From assembly GCA_001598975.1 (NCBI GenBank), contig BBXU01000950.1, positions 1-24,689 on the forward strand: a stretch of 24,689 nucleotides of DNA. The letters run 5' to 3'. The DNA comes from Parachlorella kessleri. Lineage: Eukaryota > Chlorophyta > Trebouxiophyceae > Chlorellales > Chlorellaceae. Below the pieces are notes generated by a model that was given only the letters and a program-made list of their open reading frames with translations, had not been told where the DNA came from and made no database searches. Within the stretch, counting starts at the first letter, position 1, and every line of letters begins with the position of its first letter. Below, in pieces: positions 20,001 to 24,689 of this stretch. Made by a program: the position numbers and the translations under genes.

Positions 20001-23000
20001 GGACCACGTGGGAGAGCGCCTCGTGGGCAGCGGCGATGGTGGGCGAGACATCGGGGTGGCTAGAGGTGAGGGTGAGCAGCGGGGGCATGATGGACTGCAG
20101 GTGCCCGTGGATGGCGGCGCCTGCAGGGAAGCAAACACAGGGAAGAAAGCCCGGCCTTGGGAGGAGAAGGGGGACATGCTGGGCCCGCCAGCTCCAAGAC
20201 AGCCAGCCCCAGGCCGCTTGTCTTGTTCAGGTTGACCAACCACTGCCTGCCAGCTGCTCATGTCCTCCCTTGCCAGTCGCCGTCTGTACCTTTGAATCAC
20301 CCACGTGTGCGCTGCCTAACACTAACCTCGGCCATCCCAGCAGCACCCTTAGTCGCAGTCACGCAGCAAATCAGTGACCCAGGAGGAGAGGGATCCCCAG
20401 CGCATCCAACCCCTCTGCCAGCGCCTGGGGGACCAACAACGGGAGATTGGGGAAGAGCCCAGCTAGAATGCCATGCATCTGAGCCAGGCAGATGGTGCCT
20501 CCCCGCTGAGCTTCAGCCGCCTTGCCAACCAGCCACGGCACTGCTAGAGCCCAAGGCACCCCACCTGCCACCTCAGCCAGCGCTCCCAGCGCCCGCAGGC
20601 CCGAGGAGTGGATGGGCGGCTTGATGAGCCGCGGTATCATGGCGCCCAGCAGCTGGGGCCGTACAGACAGCACCACACGGAGACCTTCCAGCGCCTGCAT
20701 GCATGCGCCTTAGGGTGGGCAGCTAGCGTGAGGCCAGGGTGGCTTCTAGCTTAGGGGGAGGCTGCTACGGAACGGCACTAGGAGGCGCCTGATGGCTTGC
20801 CATGCCTACACACCATTGGCCGGTCCTAGTGCCGGAACATGTCCAGCCCTGCAAGTGAACCCTCCCCTTCACGTATCTACCCAGGCAGGTGCAATCCATT
20901 CAGGTATAACCAGGTGAAAGGAACACTTGCTTCCCAGTTCCGCTACCCGGTGCACAAGTCCTGGAGTAACTGCCATGCAAGATAGCTCAAGCCAGCAGGC
21001 AGCCGCCTGGGGTCACCTGCGCATAGTGTCTGTCCGAGTCCAAGCCTCCCAGCAGCGCAGGGATGACTGACTCCATCGCGCTGCCGCCGCCGCTCTTGAA
21101 GAGCACATTGAACACGCCGCCCGCCGCCTGCAGAGGGTGGGTGGGGGGAGGGTTGAGACGGCAGGCGCCGTCACGCCTCCCTGCCACTAAGGTGTGCCTG
21201 TGCCAGCACAGCCCCCTAACCCCTAAACTCAGGTGTAAGTGGCTTCTTGAGACGCTTCTGGCCACACAAGGCCACCCCCCGTCCAAGTACACATACAACT
21301 ACAACTGTAGCTCGTCCCTGGATGGGATTCCCCGGGCCACCCAGTCCCCAACCATACCGCCCTGGTGCCACTTAGGCACGCCTCCTGGCCAACGACCACC
21401 CCCCAAAAAACATGGTATCCCCCAAAGGAGTGCCGCCGACAATCAAGACAAGCGGTCACTTCCCCCACTTGCCTGCCGGGTGGCTGGGTCTGCGTCGCAG
21501 AGCGCCGTCTGGATGGCGGGCAGCAGCTCCGCCAGGTGCTCGGCTATCTGGTGGCGGGTGGCGTTCTCCAAGACTTCCTTCAGCCCGTTGCACACGCCCT
21601 GCGCAGCACCCCGGTGGCGGTGAGGCGCAGAGAAGGAGGGGAGAGACAGTATGCGAGCAGGAGGCATGAGAAGGGGCATGAGCAGGGGTCAGGGAGGAAG
21701 GCGAACCAGGGAGGGTAAGCCGGGCACCCGGCAGACGTGCCTGTGTTTGCCATAGACCTGCGTGAGGGGCAGTGGCTTGACAACACCGCCACACGCGTTC
21801 CATCAACACAGCAATGGCCTTCTACTACCAAATAAACAAAGGAAGATATGCATTACCACAAGTCCCCCCCCCCGTGGGGGCCCCACCTGGCGTGTGGAGG
21901 CTTCTTCCGCGGTCATGCCCTGCTTGAGAATGGGCACAATCTGCGACAGGATGCGGTCGCCCATCTTGCGCACCAGCTCACCCAGACACCGCCCAGCCAT
22001 CTGCCGTCGGTCCTCCCCTGAAGTGAACACAGATCCTGCCGTAACTGAACGCCAGAAACGACCCATGCGGCAAGCGAGCACCCGCAATCGCAGCGCATTC
22101 AGGCTAACAGAAATTATGGCTAGCTATTACCAGCAGAATCAGCTTGTGGCGCATGCTGTGGCTATCCACCCCATCCTGCTGCCGGAGGGGGCAACTGCAA
22201 GAAAGCAGTCCACTAGAGGACAGTCTGGGCAGCTTGGTCATCATGACTCACCAGGGTCTGCCAGGCTGGAGATGATCTGCTGCATGAGGGCAGGCAAGAT
22301 CTCCCCCAGGGTCTTGGGCGTGTTGGTTACCACCGTCTTCCACACATGAAGCGAGGCAGAGCGCACAGAGTAGGCCACGTCTGACCGCGCCATGTAGACA
22401 CGCGCCAGCACCTCATTGCGCCTGCGTGTCACACACAGCAGGCAGCAGATAGCAGGTATGTGTGGCCGCTGCACCCTAGGTAGGCCACAGACTCTCCAGA
22501 GGCACAGGGAGGATGGAGGCACCTGGCTGCATCAGCGCATGCCTGTTGTGGCAGGGTCTCAGTGGCCGGCTGCCCGCCACGCAGGCTCACTAACCGCCCG
22601 ACCCTGCTGAGCTTGGTGCATGCCATATGGCAGGAGGCCCACACCCGCAGCCCTGGCCTGCTCAGCTTAGCAGGCATCGGCGTAGCGGGCATGTGTACAG
22701 GAGCTGACAGTCCGCCACCCGGCCCCAAACCCCCATGCGCGGCCAGGGGCCCGCCCACCCACCTGTCCCACCCCAGCGACTCTGCGATTGCCTGGCCGTG
22801 TGCCTCCACACTGATCCCTTCCTCCTCCTCGTTGTGCAGATCCTGCTGGATGCGCCCTGTGGTGCCCGCCACCTGCACAGCGCACAGCACAGCGCGGCCA
22901 ACGCGATCAGCACGCCGCAGAAATACACCGCAGGGGGCAGGCTGCAGTACCAAGTGCAGGGACGGCCGGCTGCAGCTGATGGTGCGCCCTCCACCGCCAC

Positions 23001-24605
23001 ACAGCGTGCTCGGCAACACCGCAAGCCCTGCACAATGCAGCGCCAACAAGCCCAGCCCAACCGAGCTCAATACAACCGCACACATTCGCAGTTGCAGCAC
23101 GATGCTTGCATGGCCAGCATAGACGGGTGCCTCGGGTGATTCCGAGGGGCTTGTAGCATGCATCTCAAGAACTGGCAAAAGCATCAGGTGTAACTCCCAC
23201 GCTGTCCAACTCAACTCGGTATATGTGGCCCAGCTAGCGGAGTTACGGTCTCTTGCTGAAAGCAGTCTGTCGCAAACCAGGGGAGCACGCACCAACACTC
23301 TCACCTGCCTTGCAAGCCGCGCGCCACAAGCGGCGCACCGCTGTACTGCACTGCACTGCACAGTACATCCCACCCCCGCATGGGGCACACACATAACAGA
23401 GCATACAATGATGATGATGCTCCTGCCATCTTCCCCACCTTGAAAAGCAGGTCTCCCAGGAGTTCCACGCTGGACTGCCGGATGCGCCAGTTGTCATTTA
23501 TGATACCCGCCTCCACCTGTACCCGGCAAGCGCGTGCGTCAGCCACAGCCACAGCGGCCCACCCCCAAAAGCGCGTTGATGCAGCAAGGCAGCCTGGCGA
23601 GTCAGTGATGAGCTGGGTAGCCCAGCTAGGCGCGTTGTCCAGCCGCCCGCAGCCCTTGGAGGCCGCACCGGCTCAACAACCTCATGCAACCCCTGCTGTT
23701 CCAGCCATCCCCGGCACCTGAGGTCTCATGCCAGAAATCAGAATCAAAAGCACAACAGCATGCAGTTCACCCCTACCAGTCCTCTATTCGCAACGCCTGC
23801 CACCAACAACAATATGCACGGCCAAGCACACCAGGGCAAACCCGGCTGGACCCACCGCGGGCAGCAGCAGCCTCAGGGCGCTGTTGGCGTACAACTCCAC
23901 GGCAATGCGGCCGGCGGACAGCGCGGCATCTCTCACGCCCTCCGCCTCATCGGCTAGCCCGTCCAGGATGCACGGCAGCACCTGCGCAGGAGGATGTGGG
24001 GGGGAAACCCCAGGGGCACACGCACGGCAGGAGCGTGTCAGTAGTCGCAGTCGCAGACGAGGGACGACCCAACACTTCACACAGGTGCTGGGCACACCAC
24101 CCAGAGCAGCATCCCCACCACGCTGCTGATGCCCTAACCCACCCAAAGCCAACCCCCGGCGAACCCACCTCGGCAGCTAACAAAAGGTGCGCTGTTCCCA
24201 GCCAGCCTGGCTATTCCCACAACGCTGCTTGCGGCCAGGCCCGCCCAGGGACCCGGGTGTCCACTCCCCACGCCCAGCCACCTCTTCCCCACCCCATCCC
24301 ATCCCAACACCTGCGCCTGCACTGTGACGAAGCAGGGCACACAGCCGGGCTCACGCCCACCTGCACCCACACCTGCACTGTACAGCAAGGAGAGGGCAGC
24401 ACACCAGGACCGGCCCCGCGCCCACCTCTGGCAGGAAGCGCTGGAACTCCTCGGGCATGCACCGCGGCAGGTAGCGGAACAGCGTGAGGTGGCCCTCGCG
24501 CACGGCGGCGTTGCGGGCGCGGCAGCCGGCCAGTATGTCGGCCAGGATGGCGGCGACGGGGGAGGAAGCGCCGCGCTGGCCCACAGCCAGCACCTCCGCC
24601 AGACC
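14089..24605 (-). CDS. GCN1: GCN1, activator of the eIF2-alpha kinase GCN2, C-terminal 959 residues (5' part outside window)
   Basis: Exons: 24605-24426, 23981-23856, 23516-23439, 22872-22763, 22421-22252, 22017-21887, 21598-21473, 21127-21017, 20694-20565, 20120-19990, 19571-19428, 19017-18895, 18436-18308, 18078-17983, 17577-17407, 16609-16471, 16224-16014, 15578-15491, 15297-15192, 14743-14568, 14292-14089 (stop TGA). All 20 junction phases agree. The product is a chain of HEAT repeats. GCN1 (ILITYHIA in plants) is recognised from blocks such as [66 protein letters not shown]...PGLCLPKAL, and [23 protein letters not shown]1 sits on stalled or collided ribosomes and passes the uncharged-tRNA signal to GCN2. 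The segment here should include the region that binds the RWD domain of GCN2. The central EF3-like part lies outside the window. One intron (21472-21128) needs a GC donor. The C-terminus is acidic (EDEDAAYAF). Confidence 0.95.
14744..14880 (-). repeat. 87-bp duplication of a GCN1 splice acceptor and exon start
   Basis: The acceptor and first 40 or so bases of exon 14743-14568 recur 87 bp upstream in the same intron (acceptor copy at 14831, followed by GCCCGCTGTC). The surrounding GTTGAGGGGCATGTG-like sequence is also doubled. Because 87 is a multiple of 3 and the interval has no stop in the coding frame, use of the upstream acceptor would add 29 residues. Confidence 0.8.
16598..16773 (-). repeat. 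73-bp tandem repeat copying the start of a GCN1 exon, about 2.4 units
   Basis: CTTCTGGCGGACCTGCAGCA begins at 16598, 16671 and 16744. The first occurrence is the real exon 16609-16471 with its TGCAG acceptor. The other two carry the same acceptor and first 15 or so coding bases, then diverge into intron. Units 16598-16670 and 16671-16743 are nearly identical except at the coding edge. Confidence 0.9.
16846..17060 (-). other. Intronic open segment with coding-like composition
   Basis: The 800-nt intron between GCN1 exons 17577-17407 and 16609-16471 contains an open minus-strand frame reading [16 protein letters not shown] and onward to a TAA at about 16837. It is less GC-rich than its surroundings. 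A piece of it ([10 protein letters not shown]) resembles the interior of the 73-bp repeat (TATASDL). It may be a decayed mobile element or a duplicated fragment; I cannot identify it. Confidence 0.25.
17283..17400. repeat. About 60-bp imperfect direct repeat in a GCN1 intron
   Basis: CTCGCATTGCCTGCCACCAT occurs at 17283 and 17343. AGCCCCTGA followed by AGACCGACCCT also recurs, at about 17317 and 17372. The repeat is directly upstream (higher-coordinate end) of the rest of the intron following exon 17577-17407. Confidence 0.75.
18110..18128. repeat. (AG)n run forming a polypyrimidine tract on the coding strand
   Basis: On the minus strand this is a CT run ending in TTCCCAG, a strong-looking acceptor 26 nt before the one used for exon 18078-17983. 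Because 26 is not a multiple of 3, use of the upstream site would shift the GCN1 frame. Confidence 0.8.
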
Positions 24606-24689
24606 CTGGGAGAGGAGAGAGAAGGGGGCCGCAAGGCAGGTGTGGGGGTGAGCAGCTGGTAACCGGGGGGTGCGGAAGGGGGGGGGGGG

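Noticed and set aside
22429..23394. The longest open frame, 321 codons on the minus strand
   Set aside because: It is a GCN1 exon (22872-22763) read through into the flanking introns. The upstream intron happens to lack stops, but the splice sites, GCN1 homology and intron length (566 nt, not a multiple of 3) show it is not one exon.
23684..24487. 267-codon plus-strand open frame
   Set aside because: It is antisense to GCN1 exons 23981-23856 and 24605-24426; its Pro/His/Thr-rich composition is that of GC-rich reverse-strand shadows.
1..24689. Bacterial-type systems (CRISPR array, operon, toxin-antitoxin, phage)
   Set aside because: Spliced eukaryotic genes fill the window. The repeats seen are intronic or exon-module duplications, not spaced identical repeats with unique spacers.

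Overview
The window looks like nuclear DNA of a green alga, probably a volvocalean/chlamydomonadalean chlorophyte. It is fairly GC-rich and its genes are broken into many small exons. Introns have GTGAG/GTGGG-type donors and almost always TGCAG acceptors. The gene families (GCN1, GPR1/FUN34/YaaH acetate transporter, GT61 glycosyltransferase) are eukaryotic or typical of algae. The species cannot be named from sequence alone. I saw no tRNA, rRNA, CRISPR array or intact mobile element.

Every gene I can support lies on the minus strand, so read from right to left. (1) 24605-14089: the last 21 exons (about 959 residues) of the translational-control HEAT-repeat protein GCN1; its 5' part lies beyond the right edge. 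(2) 13828-13568: a weak, unidentified short open frame in the gap after GCN1. (3) 13373-8770: a 13-exon GT61-family glycosyltransferase (copy 2, about 504 aa). (4) 8251-6465: a six-exon GPR1/FUN34/YaaH (AceTr) family membrane transporter. (5) about 6131-2174: a second GT61 gene (copy 1, about 490 aa), paralogous to copy 2 exon by exon. (6) 1213 to beyond base 1: a secreted protein with a signal peptide followed by at least two near-identical 48-residue modules, each made by a pair of exons and each ending in Thr-Gly-Lys-Arg.

The two GT61 genes are an old tandem duplication with the transporter between them. They share exon borders and phases at ten introns. They differ by two extra introns near the 3' end of copy 2, a 12-residue length difference in exon 5, and two homologous introns that use GT donors in copy 1 and GC donors in copy 2.

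The most unusual item is gene 6. Signal peptide, tandem near-identical modules and a repeated Gly-Lys-Arg motif together resemble a precursor of amidated secreted peptides. This is an inference. GCN1 also carries two recent local duplications at intron-exon borders, 73 bp and 87 bp long, that duplicate a splice acceptor together with the start of the exon. All gene models are hand-spliced from frame, phase and splice consensus, with no transcript evidence.
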